NCBI GenBank assembly: GCA_902593735.1
Contig: CACJJL010000001.1
Coordinates: 62,001 to 126,000 of the forward strand
Source: an uncultured SAR116 cluster alpha proteobacterium
GTDB lineage: Bacteria > Pseudomonadota > Alphaproteobacteria > Puniceispirillales > Marisalimonadaceae
Length of the DNA stretch: 64,000 nt
Direction of reading: 5' to 3'
Numbering within the stretch: the stretch's first letter is position 1; each line of letters starts with the position of its first letter. Shown piece by piece: positions 26,721 through 36,548 of the stretch. Both the position numbers and the translations under genes were made by a program. The notes under the pieces are model-generated. The model was not told where the DNA came from and made no database searches. It saw only the letters and a program-made list of their open reading frames with translations.

Positions 26721-27493
26721 TTATTAAGTTTATAAATTTCATATGGTTTACCTATTCTTTCAACAACATCAATTATTTTTTCTACAGAAACCTTCATATT
26801 AAACATATTTGAATGAACCATATTGTCATTATCGATAATAATTCCAACGTGGCCATCCCAAAAAATTAAATTTCCTCTCTCTAAATTGTTTAAGTTTGTT
26901 AAAACCAATTTTCCAAATAATTTTTGTTCGGAGGAATTTCTTGATATTTTTATACCCCCAGCTTGAAGAGAAAGTTGAACTAAGGCAGAACAATCAATGC
27001 CTAAACTATTTCGTCCTCCCCATTTATAAGGTGTATTAACAAAGGACTCTGCAATGGTTACCCAATCTTCAATTTTTTTTGAAAGTTCAATAAGGTGTTG
27101 TTTTGAAACATAACCAAATTTTTTTTGTTTTTTGTCTAAAAGAATTTTAAACAAAGTTTTTCCCTTTGATGAAACGTGTATTTGAGAACCCAAGGGTAAA
27201 TACATTAAGGGTTTGGATTTTATATCCTCTTTTTCGTATACAATAGTTCTTAATGATAAGACCCTGTGGTTTGCCTTAGAAAGATTTCCAAGATCACTAA
27301 AGCTCAACCAACCTTTATAATTATCTGTTAAGAGTCTCCCATAACAAAGTTTATCTTTGATTTTTAAAACCTCAAATTCTTCTCCAAATAAGCATTCTGT
27401 TTCTACATGAAACTCTTTGTTTTTAATTGAAAATAATTCTGTAGAAGGTTCAATTATTTTTAAGATATTTTTAGAATATATTTCTATGTTCAC
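26717..27493 (-). CDS. NlpC/P60 (C40) cell-wall peptidase with N-terminal SH3-like domains
   Basis: 'NTPYKWGGRNSLGIDCSALVQLSLQAGG' catalytic Cys, 'GNLIFWDGHVGIII' catalytic His. Confidence 0.92.
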   Translation of the reverse strand: MNIEIYSKNILKIIEPSTELFSIKNKEFHVETECLFGEEFEVLKIKDKLCYGRLLTDNYKGWLSFSDLGNLSKANHRVLSLRTIVYEKEDIKSKPLMYLPLGSQIHVSSKGKTLFKILLDKKQKKFGYVSKQHLIELSKKIEDWVTIAESFVNTPYKWGGRNSLGIDCSALVQLSLQAGGIKISRNSSEQKLFGKLVLTNLNNLERGNLIFWDGHVGIIIDNDNMVHSNMFNMKVSVEKIIDVVERIGKPYEIYKLNN

Positions 27494-27878
27494 ACCAAGC
27501 TTTTACATCAAAATTAGGACATGTTTTATTAGTAGATTTTGTATTATTGTGACCTTCTATTTCAGCAAGAGGATATTTTGTTTTCCACCATCTAAGAATA
27601 TTTTCCAAGGAATCAAATTGGCTTGTTGTAAACTCGTCCCTACCTATTAAACATACTCCTAGAGAAATTGTGTTTTTGCCTTTTACGTGAGCTCCAATCC
27701 AATATTCAGGTCTACCATTCTGAATTTCTCCATTCCTCAATATTACTTTGTGATAACCAATGCCATTCCAGCCAAAATTTAAGTGCATTTGATGTAAATC
27801 ACTTGCGTTTAAATTTTCACTATTTGGAGTGTCAGAACAGTGTACTATTAGGAATTGAATATTTTTTTTATTTAGCAT
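27471..27878 (-). CDS. N-acetylmuramoyl-L-alanine amidase, type 2 / T7-lysozyme-like
   Basis: 'FLIVHCSDTP', 'WNGIGYHKVILRNGEIQNGRPEYWIGAHVKGKN', 'IEGHNNTKSTNKTCPNFDVKAW'. Start moved to internal Met (MLNKKNIQFL), just after the manC stop. Confidence 0.9.
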   Translation of the reverse strand: MLNKKNIQFLIVHCSDTPNSENLNASDLHQMHLNFGWNGIGYHKVILRNGEIQNGRPEYWIGAHVKGKNTISLGVCLIGRDEFTTSQFDSLENILRWWKTKYPLAEIEGHNNTKSTNKTCPNFDVKAWCEHRNIF

Positions 27879-27885
27879 AATTCTA

Positions 27886-29289
27886 TTATTTTCTGTTATA
27901 AGGATCATCTAGTCTAATAATGTCATCTTCACCAAAATATGTACCAAGTTGTGTTTCAATTATAATTAAAGTTTCATTTTTTTTGTTTTCTATAAAATGT
28001 TGACTTCTTCTAGGTATATCAATTGAATTTCCTGGTTTTAATATTTTTACTAAACCGTCTATAAATATTTTCGCCTCACCTTTTACAACCAACCAGTGTT
28101 CACTTCTATAATTATGATATTGAAGCGACAATCTTTTTTTTGGTAAAACTTCAATTTTCTTTACTTTACAATATTCAGTATTTAAGAGATTAGTAAACTT
28201 ACCCCAAGGTCTGTTTTCGAAAGAGTGCTCTGATGCCTCTTCCATGTTTTCTGAATAAAGTTCATCTACAATATTTTTCACTTTTTCTGTATGACCTTTT
28301 TTCGCAACTAAAGTTGCATTATCGCTGTCTACAATAATAAGATCTTCTACTCCTATTGCGGCAACAACTCTATTATCATTTTTTATAAATGTATTTTTAG
28401 TGGAAATTTCAAAAATGTTTTTCTTTATTTTTTTTGAATTAGCTATCTTTGATAGTGCATCCCAAGATCCAATATCATCCCATTTACACTCTAATGGAGT
28501 AAAAAATACGTTGTTTGTTTTTTCCATAACAGAATAATCTATTGATTTTGCTGGAATGTTATCAAAAATTTCTGTATCAAAAGTAATCTCATCATTTTCT
28601 TGATTATGGCATGCTGTATTATAAGCTTTGTCACATGCATTTGCGATTTCAGGAGCATGTAATTCTACTGATTTAATAATCATAGATGCATTGCCCATAA
28701 AAATACCCACATTCCAAAAATAAGATTTTCTTTTTATTAAGCTATCTGCTTTTTTTTTAGAGGGTTTTTCAACAAAACTTTTAACTTTAAAAAAATTGTT
28801 TAATTTATTATCAGATTCTAATTTAATATTAATATAACCATATTGTTCAGCAGGGTATGTGGGGTGAATACCAAAAATTAGCCAATTATTTTTATCGATT
28901 TTTTCACTAACATCTTTTATTTTTCTTGCAAAATAATCATTATCACTAATGAAAGCATCAGAACTCATTATAATTAAAGTATCGTTTCTATTAGAAAATT
29001 TAGCACCTAAATAAATAGCTGCAGTTGTATTTTTACCCATTGGTTCAAGTATTGTAGAGGCTTTCAAATTATTTTTTTTAAGAGCATCATTAATAAAGAA
29101 TCCATGATCTTTGGAGGATATCAAAATAGGTTTTTTCTTGCTTTTGAAAAGTTTAACTCTTTCAAGCGTAAGGTCTAATAAAGTTTTATCCTCAAAAAGA
29201 GAAAGAAATTGTTTTGGCATACGTTTTCTACTTGCAGGCCATAATCTTGTGCCAGATCCTCCACATAGAATTATAGGTTTTATATTCAT
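27886..29289 (-). CDS. manC: Bifunctional mannose-1-phosphate guanylyltransferase / mannose-6-phosphate isomerase
   Basis: 'IILCGGSGTRLWPASRKRMPKQFL', 'FVEKPSKKKAD', 'RPWGKFTNL...LSLQYHNYRSEHWLVVKGEA' type II PMI domain. Confidence 0.95.
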   Translation of the reverse strand: MNIKPIILCGGSGTRLWPASRKRMPKQFLSLFEDKTLLDLTLERVKLFKSKKKPILISSKDHGFFINDALKKNNLKASTILEPMGKNTTAAIYLGAKFSNRNDTLIIMSSDAFISDNDYFARKIKDVSEKIDKNNWLIFGIHPTYPAEQYGYINIKLESDNKLNNFFKVKSFVEKPSKKKADSLIKRKSYFWNVGIFMGNASMIIKSVELHAPEIANACDKAYNTACHNQENDEITFDTEIFDNIPAKSIDYSVMEKTNNVFFTPLECKWDDIGSWDALSKIANSKKIKKNIFEISTKNTFIKNDNRVVAAIGVEDLIIVDSDNATLVAKKGHTEKVKNIVDELYSENMEEASEHSFENRPWGKFTNLLNTEYCKVKKIEVLPKKRLSLQYHNYRSEHWLVVKGEAKIFIDGLVKILKPGNSIDIPRRSQHFIENKKNETLIIIETQLGTYFGEDDIIRLDDPYNRK

Positions 29290-29393
29290 AATTCCTCTCT
29301 AATTAAAAAGATATTAGATTAACTTAAGATTGATTAAAAGAAATTATTAAAACTTTAACGCAATGGTTTAACAAATTTTTACATAAAGTGTTA

Positions 29394-30434
29394 TTAATGT
29401 TCAACTTCCCAATAAACTGGGAAATTGGGCTTAAAAATTACAATATCTTTATCATTTATGGATAAGATACTATTAAATTTTATAGGAGAGTTTTTTTTAA
29501 TCATTTTAATTTTCTTTTTATTAAGGTGCTGTTTATAGTGCTTTGCACCATTAATACTAGTAAATTTTTCTAAAATATGTAAAGCGTCGTTATCATCAAA
29601 AATTTGTGCTAATATTGCCATACAATAAGTTGCATTAAAAACTCCTGCGCACCCACATTCACTTTCCTTATCATTTTTTAAATGGGGTGCTGTATCTGTT
29701 CCTAAGAAAAATTTGGAGTTTCCACTTATTGCTACTTCAACAAGAGATTTTCTGTGTGTTTCTTTTTTAAGTATTGGTAAGCAAAAATTGTGGGGTCTTA
29801 TACCACCAGAAAAAATATCATTTCTATTCATAGCTAAGTGATGAGGGGTTATAGAGGCTACTAAATTTTGATTTCCTTCTTTGACATAAACAGTTGCTTC
29901 TCTAGTGGTAATATGTTCTAGTGTAATTCGGAGTTGAGGTATTTCCCTACAAATAAAGTCAAGTTTTTGTTCTATAAATACTTTTTCTCTATCAAAAATA
30001 TCGATATTTTTATCAGTAACTTCGCCATGAATTAGTAAAGGCATACCAATTGTAGCCATTGTCTCAAGAACTGGCATAATTTTTTCAATATTCTTCACAC
30101 CAGAAGCAGAATTTGTTGTTGCTCCAGCAGGGTATAGTTTAACAGCAAAAACATGTCCATCAAGATATGCTTCTTTTAATTTATTTTTATCAGTATTTTC
30201 AGTTAAATAAATTGTCATTAAAGGTGTAAAATCATTATCTTTTGGAATTGCTTTTTGAATTGTTTTTTTGTATTCAATCGCTGCTTTCGCACTCAATATT
30301 GGTGGTAATAGATTAGGCATTACTATTGAGCGTCCAAAATGTCTTGTTGTTTCAGGCACAACAGCTTGTAAAATTTCTTTATCTCTAAAATGAACATGCC
30401 AATCGTCTGGTTGGATGATTTCGATTTCTTTCAT
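29394..30434 (-). CDS. pyrC: Dihydroorotase
   Basis: 'QPDDWHVHFRDKEIL', 'VMPNLLPPI', 'KLYPAGATTNSASGV', 'GTDTAPHLKNDKES'. Start set to internal Met (MKEIEIIQPDDW); upstream ATG at 30494 lies in a palindrome. Confidence 0.93.
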   Translation of the reverse strand: MKEIEIIQPDDWHVHFRDKEILQAVVPETTRHFGRSIVMPNLLPPILSAKAAIEYKKTIQKAIPKDNDFTPLMTIYLTENTDKNKLKEAYLDGHVFAVKLYPAGATTNSASGVKNIEKIMPVLETMATIGMPLLIHGEVTDKNIDIFDREKVFIEQKLDFICREIPQLRITLEHITTREATVYVKEGNQNLVASITPHHLAMNRNDIFSGGIRPHNFCLPILKKETHRKSLVEVAISGNSKFFLGTDTAPHLKNDKESECGCAGVFNATYCMAILAQIFDDNDALHILEKFTSINGAKHYKQHLNKKKIKMIKKNSPIKFNSILSINDKDIVIFKPNFPVYWEVEH

Positions 30435-30477
30435 ATTTTCGATCAAATCTTTAAAAATAAAATTTAGTGTGTTAACT

Positions 30478-30497
30478 TTAATGTTGTTCAACATTAA
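30478..30497. promoter_or_regulatory. Perfect inverted repeat TTAATGTTG-TT-CAACATTAA between pyrC and FMN reductase genes
   Basis: 9-bp perfect arms read directly, in divergent intergenic region. Confidence 0.45.
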
Positions 30498-30518
30498 TTA
30501 GTTTTTGGAAAGTTTGCT

Positions 30519-31118
30519 ATGAAAATTTCAATTATTTCTGCCAGTCATAGACCTAATTCTCAATCAAAAAAAGTTGCTACTTTTCTAAAAAATAATCTAT
30601 TGAACATAAACTCTGAATTAGTCCCCTTTCTTCTAGATTTAGCTGAATCAGCTCTGCCTCTTTGGTCTCCAGAGAAAAAAAATGGTAAAGATATCTGGGG
30701 GAAGCCTTGGAAATCAATATCAGACAATCTTAACAAATCAGATGGGTTTATTTTAGTTGTGCCTGAATATGGAGGAATGGCCACTCCTGCTGCTAAAAAT
30801 CTTTTTCTATTATGTGGAAATGGAGAGTTTGCGCATAAGCCAGGTTTAATTGTATCAGTAAGTAGCGGAGATGGAGGTGCTTATCCAATTGCAGAGTTAA
30901 GATCCTCTTCATATAAGAACACTCACATTATGTGGATACCTGAAAATATAATTATAAGAAATGTAGAAGAATTTAACCCTGGGTCTCATGGGAAAAGTAT
31001 ACCTAATTGGTTGGATAACAGAATTGATTATGTTTTGAATTTATTTTTAGCTTACGTACTAAATATGAATCCACTTAGAGATAAAATTAATAGAAAGGAT
31101 TTTGGTAATGGAATGTGA
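30519..31118 (+). CDS. NADPH-dependent FMN reductase-like flavoprotein
   Basis: '[21 protein letters not shown]', '[18 protein letters not shown]' flavodoxin-like fold. Confidence 0.85.
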   Translation: MKISIISASHRPNSQSKKVATFLKNNLLNINSELVPFLLDLAESALPLWSPEKKNGKDIWGKPWKSISDNLNKSDGFILVVPEYGGMATPAAKNLFLLCGNGEFAHKPGLIVSVSSGDGGAYPIAELRSSSYKNTHIMWIPENIIIRNVEEFNPGSHGKSIPNWLDNRIDYVLNLFLAYVLNMNPLRDKINRKDFGNGM

Positions 31119-31398
31119 AGATTATAAACAAAAATTTGAGGAAATTAATGGTTGGAAGCCAACTTCTGATGGTAGGGAAGCTTATAGTAAACTTTTTAAG
31201 TTTGCTGATTTTAAACAAGCATTTTCCTTTATGACATCTTTAGCTATGAAAGCTGAACAAATAAATCATCATCCTGAATGGGAAAATGTTTATAATAAAG
31301 TCAAAATCACTCTAACTACTCATGATAAAGGCGGAATTACAGAATTAGATTATGACATGGCGCTTTTTTCTGAAAGTTGTTTTAAAAACTATACTTAA
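31102..31398 (+). CDS. phhB: Pterin-4a-carbinolamine dehydratase
   Basis: '[48 protein letters not shown]' matches PCD family (HHPEW, TTHD.GG.T). Confidence 0.9.
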   Translation: MVMECEDYKQKFEEINGWKPTSDGREAYSKLFKFADFKQAFSFMTSLAMKAEQINHHPEWENVYNKVKITLTTHDKGGITELDYDMALFSESCFKNYT

Positions 31399-31409
31399 TT
31401 TTTAGTGAA

Positions 31410-33383
31410 TTGATTATGAAAAAAGAGATAGTTTCTAATCCTATTTTATGGTCTCCATCTGACGAAAGAATTAAGTCTTCTCAGATGTATAAATTTATTA
31501 AAATTATTAACGAAAAACATGATATAAATATTAAAGATTTTACTGATTTACATACATGGTCAATAAAAAACAAGGCTGATTTCTGGTCTACTATTTGGGA
31601 TTTTTTTGATGTCATTGGATCTAAAGGTACGGAACCTTATATTGATCCAATAAATCAAATGCCTGGAAGTAAGTTTTTTCCAAATGGCAGGGTTAATTAT
31701 GCCGAAAACATGCTTTCTGGAGAAATTTCTGGCACTGCTATTGTATTTAAATCTGAAGATAAAATTAGAAAAGAGTTGTCGTGGAAAGAGTTGAAAGTTC
31801 AAGTGGCTACATTGGCAAATTTTTTAAAAACACAAGGAGTTTCTAAAGGCGATAGGATTGCTGCTTACATGCCTAATATGCCTGAGACTGTGATAATGAT
31901 GTTGGCAACTTCATCGATAGGGGCAATTTTTTCCTCTGCGTCACCAGATTTTGGTGTAGACGGAGTTTTAGATAGGTTTGGTCAAATAGAACCAAAAATT
32001 TTACTTACTACAGATGGTTATTGGTATAATGGTAAAGAAATTAATATTACCAAAAAAGTGATAGACGTAGTTAGAGCTTTACCTTCTTTAGAAAAAATAG
32101 TGTTAGCACCTTTTTTAGGAATTGAATTTGATTATAATAATGACAAATTCATAAATTATTATGATGTTCAAAATCAATTTAAAACAAATAAAATGCTTTT
32201 TGAACCACTTGAGTTAAGTGATCCTTTATATATCATGTTTTCTAGTGGCACCACTGGAAAACCAAAATGTATTGTTCATTCTAATGGTGGAATACTTTTA
32301 AAACATTTAGTTGAAATTGGGCTACACTCAAATGCAAAAAAAGAAAGTAGAGTATTCTATTTTACAACTTGCGGATGGATGATGTGGAATTGGCTTATAT
32401 CTGGTCTGTTGTTAAAGTCTACAATTTTTTTGTATGATGGTTCACCTTTTTATCCTAATTCAGAAGTTTTGTGGAATTTTGTTGATAACGAAAAAATAAA
32501 TTTTATGGGTGTGTCAGCAAAATATATAGACGCTTTAAGTAAGGAAAATATCAATGTGATTGGTAAATATAAATTAAAAAATTTGGAGATTATAGGTTCA
32601 ACAGGCTCCCCATTAATCCATGAGAGTTTTGATTATATTTACACTAGTGTAAAAAAAGATGTTTCGGTTGCAAGCTTATCCGGTGGAACAGATATAGTTG
32701 GATGTTTTATAGGTGGCAATCCAATGTCAGTGGTTAGAAGAGGAGAAATTCAAGGACCAATTTTAGGTATGGATGTACATGTGTATGATGAAAATGCAAA
32801 CTCCTTAAAAAATGAGAAAGGAGAATTAGTTTGCATTAAAAGTTTTCCAAGTATGCCATTATTCTTTTGGAACGATAATAATAATCAAAAATATCACGAT
32901 GCGTATTTTAATAAATATGAGAATGTGTGGTGTCATGGTGATTACGTTTTAAAGACTGAAAATAATGGGTTTATAATTTTTGGGAGATCAGATGCCACTC
33001 TAAATCCTGGGGGCGTTCGCATTGGTACAGCTGAGATTTATAGACAAGTTGAACAAATTGAAGAAGTTTTGGAAGGTTTAGTTATTGGTCAAATTTGGGA
33101 AGGGGACACAAGAGTTGTGCTATTTGTGAGGCTTAAAGAAAGTTCTCATTTGACAAAAAATTTAATTAATCAAATTAAAACTAAAATTAGAGAAGGTGCA
33201 TCACCAAGACATGTTCCAACAAAAATAATAGCAGTTAAGGATATTCCAAGAACAAAGTCTGGTAAAATAGCTGAACTTGCAGTAAGAGATTTAATTCACA
33301 ATAGACAGATTAACAATATTACTGCACTAGCAAATCCCCAATGTTTAGAGGAGTATAAAAATAAAAAAGAGTTAAGCTTTTAG
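31410..33383 (+). CDS. Acetoacetyl-CoA synthetase
   Basis: 'FPNGRVNYAENML', 'IMFSSGTTGKPKCIVHSNGGILLKHL', 'TTCGWMMWNWLISGL', 'GRSDATLNPGGVRIGTAEIYRQVE'. Confidence 0.93.
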   Translation: MIMKKEIVSNPILWSPSDERIKSSQMYKFIKIINEKHDINIKDFTDLHTWSIKNKADFWSTIWDFFDVIGSKGTEPYIDPINQMPGSKFFPNGRVNYAENMLSGEISGTAIVFKSEDKIRKELSWKELKVQVATLANFLKTQGVSKGDRIAAYMPNMPETVIMMLATSSIGAIFSSASPDFGVDGVLDRFGQIEPKILLTTDGYWYNGKEINITKKVIDVVRALPSLEKIVLAPFLGIEFDYNNDKFINYYDVQNQFKTNKMLFEPLELSDPLYIMFSSGTTGKPKCIVHSNGGILLKHLVEIGLHSNAKKESRVFYFTTCGWMMWNWLISGLLLKSTIFLYDGSPFYPNSEVLWNFVDNEKINFMGVSAKYIDALSKENINVIGKYKLKNLEIIGSTGSPLIHESFDYIYTSVKKDVSVASLSGGTDIVGCFIGGNPMSVVRRGEIQGPILGMDVHVYDENANSLKNEKGELVCIKSFPSMPLFFWNDNNNQKYHDAYFNKYENVWCHGDYVLKTENNGFIIFGRSDATLNPGGVRIGTAEIYRQVEQIEEVLEGLVIGQIWEGDTRVVLFVRLKESSHLTKNLINQIKTKIREGASPRHVPTKIIAVKDIPRTKSGKIAELAVRDLIHNRQINNITALANPQCLEEYKNKKELSF

Positions 33384-34594
33384 ATAGGTTGCTTTAATTC
33401 AGAGTTTACAGAAAATGCCTTTTCTTTAACAGTAACTGTTAGTAAGAATGCTATTATCCCTAGAGCTACACTAAGCCACCACATATTTTGATAACTACCG
33501 TATAAATCGAAAATTTTACCTCCAAGCCAAGCTCCTAAGACAGCACCAATTTGATGGAAAATAAAACATATACCAGACAATGTAGCTAGGAATTTTGGTC
33601 CTATAAACGATAGAATAATTGCGTTTGTCATAGGTACTGTAGCTAACCATAAAATGCCAATTACAGCTCCAAATAATATAGCAAGAGTTGCAGAGGGCGG
33701 TGATAAAACAAAAATAGTTATAGTTAATGATCTCATCAAATATATAAATGCTAATGGTATAGGTTTTTTTACTTTCGTTCCTAACCATCCAAAACTTAAA
33801 GTTCCAATAATGTTTGTAACTCCAATTATTCCTAGAGACCATCCAGCAATTTCTGCAGAGATTCCTTTTGATATGAGATCAGTAGGTAAATGTAATCCTA
33901 TAAAAGTAACATGGAAGCCACATACGAAAAATCCTAAAATTAGTAAAATATAATTTTTTTCTTTTAAAGAAAAATAAATTGTGTTTTTTAGCTCTTCTTT
34001 GAATTGTTTGGTTCTTTCTGAGATTTGAGCAGTATTATTCAACAGAGGCAAAAGTAACAATAGAGAAGCTGAGATTAATGATAAAACAATCAAGCTAAAC
34101 TGCCAACCAAATTTCTCATTCATCCACATTGTAGGCACAACAACTGCAAATTGACCAAAGGATCCAGCAGCTGCAACTAAACCCATTGCTAAAGAGCGTT
34201 TTTTTACTGGTGCTACTTTACCTGCAATACTGACTATAGTAGCCATCCCTGCACCACCAAGTCCAAAACCCATAAGAGTTGTTCCTGAAAATAATTTAAT
34301 TTCCGATGTAGGATTGCTCATTAAAAAAATGCCTAACGCAAGACATATTATGCCAAGTGTTAAAACTTTTTTTGGGCCAAATTTATCTAAAATAATTCCT
34401 AAAAAAAAAGTAACGATACCCCATACAATTGCTTGAAAGCCTATTGCAAATGAGAAAAATTCTTTACCACTATTCATATATTGAGTTATGGGTTCAAGAA
34501 ACAAACCCAAAGCTTGTCTAATTCCCATGGCAATCATTATTATGGCAGAACATACAAGTATAACGACTTCCCATTCAATTTTTTTTGTTTCCAT
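33380..34594 (-). CDS. MFS transporter
   Basis: 12 hydrophobic segments; 'GIILDKFGPKKVLTLG' MFS motif A-like; 'RQALGLFLEPI'. Confidence 0.9.
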   Translation of the reverse strand: METKKIEWEVVILVCSAIIMIAMGIRQALGLFLEPITQYMNSGKEFFSFAIGFQAIVWGIVTFFLGIILDKFGPKKVLTLGIICLALGIFLMSNPTSEIKLFSGTTLMGFGLGGAGMATIVSIAGKVAPVKKRSLAMGLVAAAGSFGQFAVVVPTMWMNEKFGWQFSLIVLSLISASLLLLLPLLNNTAQISERTKQFKEELKNTIYFSLKEKNYILLILGFFVCGFHVTFIGLHLPTDLISKGISAEIAGWSLGIIGVTNIIGTLSFGWLGTKVKKPIPLAFIYLMRSLTITIFVLSPPSATLAILFGAVIGILWLATVPMTNAIILSFIGPKFLATLSGICFIFHQIGAVLGAWLGGKIFDLYGSYQNMWWLSVALGIIAFLLTVTVKEKAFSVNSELKQPI

Positions 34595-34617
34595 ATCAAA
34601 ATCCTAAAAAATTTAGC

Positions 34618-35073
34618 TTACCCCCGACCCCTATAATTAGGTACTAAATGATCAGGTATAAATAAATCATTTGGCTGCTTGCAAGTCTGCCAAAAAATAT
34701 CAATTGGGATCCCCCCCCTTGGATACCAATAACCACCTATTCTTAACCATTTAGGTGATAGAAGCTCAACTATATCTTGAGCTAATGTTATTGTACAATC
34801 CTCATGAAATGCTCCATGGTTTCTATACCCCAACAAATATAATTTAAAAGATTTACTTTCTACAATAAACTTGTTTGGTATATAATCAATTACGATATAA
34901 GCAAAATCTGGTTGAGAGGTAACAGGACATATAGATGTAAATTCTGGACAAGTCAATCTTATTGAATAGTTAACTCCAATCTTAGGATTATTTACTTTTT
35001 CAAGAACATTTTTGTTAGGGTGATTTGGAATATTACTTTTATTACCAAGTGCATCAAGTTGCTTTTTTTTCAT
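34618..35073 (-). CDS. queF: NADPH-dependent 7-cyano-7-deazaguanine reductase (preQ0 reductase), short form
   Basis: '[54 protein letters not shown]' active-site motif and '[14 protein letters not shown]'. Confidence 0.95.
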   Translation of the reverse strand: MKKKQLDALGNKSNIPNHPNKNVLEKVNNPKIGVNYSIRLTCPEFTSICPVTSQPDFAYIVIDYIPNKFIVESKSFKLYLLGYRNHGAFHEDCTITLAQDIVELLSPKWLRIGGYWYPRGGIPIDIFWQTCKQPNDLFIPDHLVPNYRGRG

Positions 35074-35086
35074 AAATTAAACTCTT

Positions 35087-35995
35087 TTAAATATTTGTAT
35101 TAATAAGTTCATCATTAGTGTTATTTAATTGTGTTAATATTATATCTTGCCATTCTTTAATATTATCAACCAAATATGAATTTTGTGGAAACAATATACT
35201 TCTAGATGCATTAATTAAACCAAAATTTCTAAGACCAGAATAACTCTTATCTATAATTAGTGGAGCAGAGGCTTCAAAAGCAGAGGCTCCTTGGGCTCCA
35301 TATCCTGGAATTAAGAATGGCGCGCTTGGAAGTATTTTTCTCAACGATATGGCTTGTTCTTTATAAGTTGCGCCTGAAACAACGCCAATAGAAGATAATC
35401 CTAAATTGCCATTATTTTTTTCAATAATGGGTTTAAGAATATTGGCTAAGTGTTCATAACATTTTAAATCTCGATTTATTAAAATTTCTTGAATATCTTG
35501 TGAGCCTTTATTACTAGTATGAACTAAAATAAACAAACCTGATCCCGAATCTTGTGCTTTGTTAAAAAAGGGTTCTAGACTATCAAGCCCTAGCCAAGGA
35601 TTAATAGTAAGCGCATCACTAGGAAAAGGAGCGGTTTTACCAAGATAAGCGTTTGCATAAGCCTTGCTAGTGCTACCTATATCACCTCTTTTTGCATCCA
35701 TTATAACTAGAAAATTTTTAGAATGCGCATATTTGCATAAAGATGATAACAAATTCATTCCTTCTGGTCCTAATTGTTCAAACAATGCAATTTGTGGTTT
35801 AACAGCTGGAATTTTTCCAACAACTGTTTCAAGTAATGAAAAACAAAATTTTTCAACTTTTTTAATGTTATTTACTTTGTTATTGTTATTAAAAATTTCT
35901 GGTATCAAATCTAAATGAGGATCAATGCCAAGGCACAAAAAAGATTTGGTACTTCTTATTTTTTTTACAAGTCTGTCGCCAAAATGATCAATCAT
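35087..35995 (-). CDS. pyrF: Orotidine 5'-phosphate decarboxylase (type 2)
   Basis: 'FLCLGIDPHLDLIPE', 'VIMDAKRGDIGSTSKAYANAYLG', 'IPGYGAQGASAFEA'. Confidence 0.93.
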   Translation of the reverse strand: MIDHFGDRLVKKIRSTKSFLCLGIDPHLDLIPEIFNNNNKVNNIKKVEKFCFSLLETVVGKIPAVKPQIALFEQLGPEGMNLLSSLCKYAHSKNFLVIMDAKRGDIGSTSKAYANAYLGKTAPFPSDALTINPWLGLDSLEPFFNKAQDSGSGLFILVHTSNKGSQDIQEILINRDLKCYEHLANILKPIIEKNNGNLGLSSIGVVSGATYKEQAISLRKILPSAPFLIPGYGAQGASAFEASAPLIIDKSYSGLRNFGLINASRSILFPQNSYLVDNIKEWQDIILTQLNNTNDELINTNI

Positions 35996-35998
35996 CTA

Positions 35999-36127
35999 TT
36001 AGTAAATACCTATTACATTTCTACAAATATTTGATAATGCTTCTTGATCAATTCTTTCTATTAAGCTCTCAAGTTTCTCGTCTTTTTTTGGAATTATGAC
36101 TAGTAAATGAATTGATTTTTCTCTCAT
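35999..36127 (-). CDS. Small ORF (42 aa) immediately downstream of the DUF1244 gene
   Basis: ATG 1 nt after the DUF1244 stop (TAA C ATG): MREKSIHLLVIIPKKDEKLESLIERIDQEALSNICRNVIGIY. Confidence 0.4.
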   Translation of the reverse strand: MREKSIHLLVIIPKKDEKLESLIERIDQEALSNICRNVIGIY

Positions 36128-36128
36128 G

Positions 36129-36428
36129 TTAATGTTCTTGAGCAATAGATTTTTTAAATTTATTTTTTTGATCTTCATCCGTGTCAGTTTGATATTTTTT
36201 CTTCCAGACTGAATGAGGCATTCCATATATTATTTCTCTAGCTTGTTCTTTGTCTATTTTAAAACCAGTTTCTTCAGCGGCTTCTGCGTACCATCTTGAT
36301 AGGCAATTTCTACAAAATCCACTTAAATTCATAAGATCAATATTTTGAACGTCAGTTCTATTTTGAAGATGTCCAATAAGTTTTTTTAAAACAATGGATT
36401 CAACTTTAATTTTTTGATCAGCATTCAT
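36129..36428 (-). CDS. DUF1244 family protein
   Basis: 'LMNLSGFCRNCLSRWYAEAAEETGFKIDKEQAREIIYGMPHSVWKKKYQ' DUF1244 signature. Confidence 0.9.
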   Translation of the reverse strand: MNADQKIKVESIVLKKLIGHLQNRTDVQNIDLMNLSGFCRNCLSRWYAEAAEETGFKIDKEQAREIIYGMPHSVWKKKYQTDTDEDQKNKFKKSIAQEH

Positions 36429-36523
36429 AAGATTACCTATTTTGAAAATTTTAAATAAATTTTTAATCTAAATTTAATATAAAGACAAATAAATAAAAAA
36501 TTTGTAAAGTTTAAAAAATTATA

Positions 36524-36537
36524 TTAGCTTAGGCTAA
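36524..36537. promoter_or_regulatory. Putative MntR/DtxR-family operator TTAGC-TTAG-GCTAA upstream of mntR
   Basis: Perfect 5-bp arms with 4-nt centre, 12 bp before the listed mntR ORF start; composition resembles DtxR-family boxes. Confidence 0.45.
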
Positions 36538-36548
36538 CTTTAGGAGTA

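Noticed and set aside
31102-31398. phhB as part of a phenylalanine hydroxylase system
   Set aside because: No phhA-like gene in the window; stand-alone PCD proteins are common, so no special claim is made.
33516-33842. 108-aa - strand ORF
   Set aside because: Alternative frame within the MFS gene on the same strand; Trp/Tyr/Cys-rich translation implausible as a protein.
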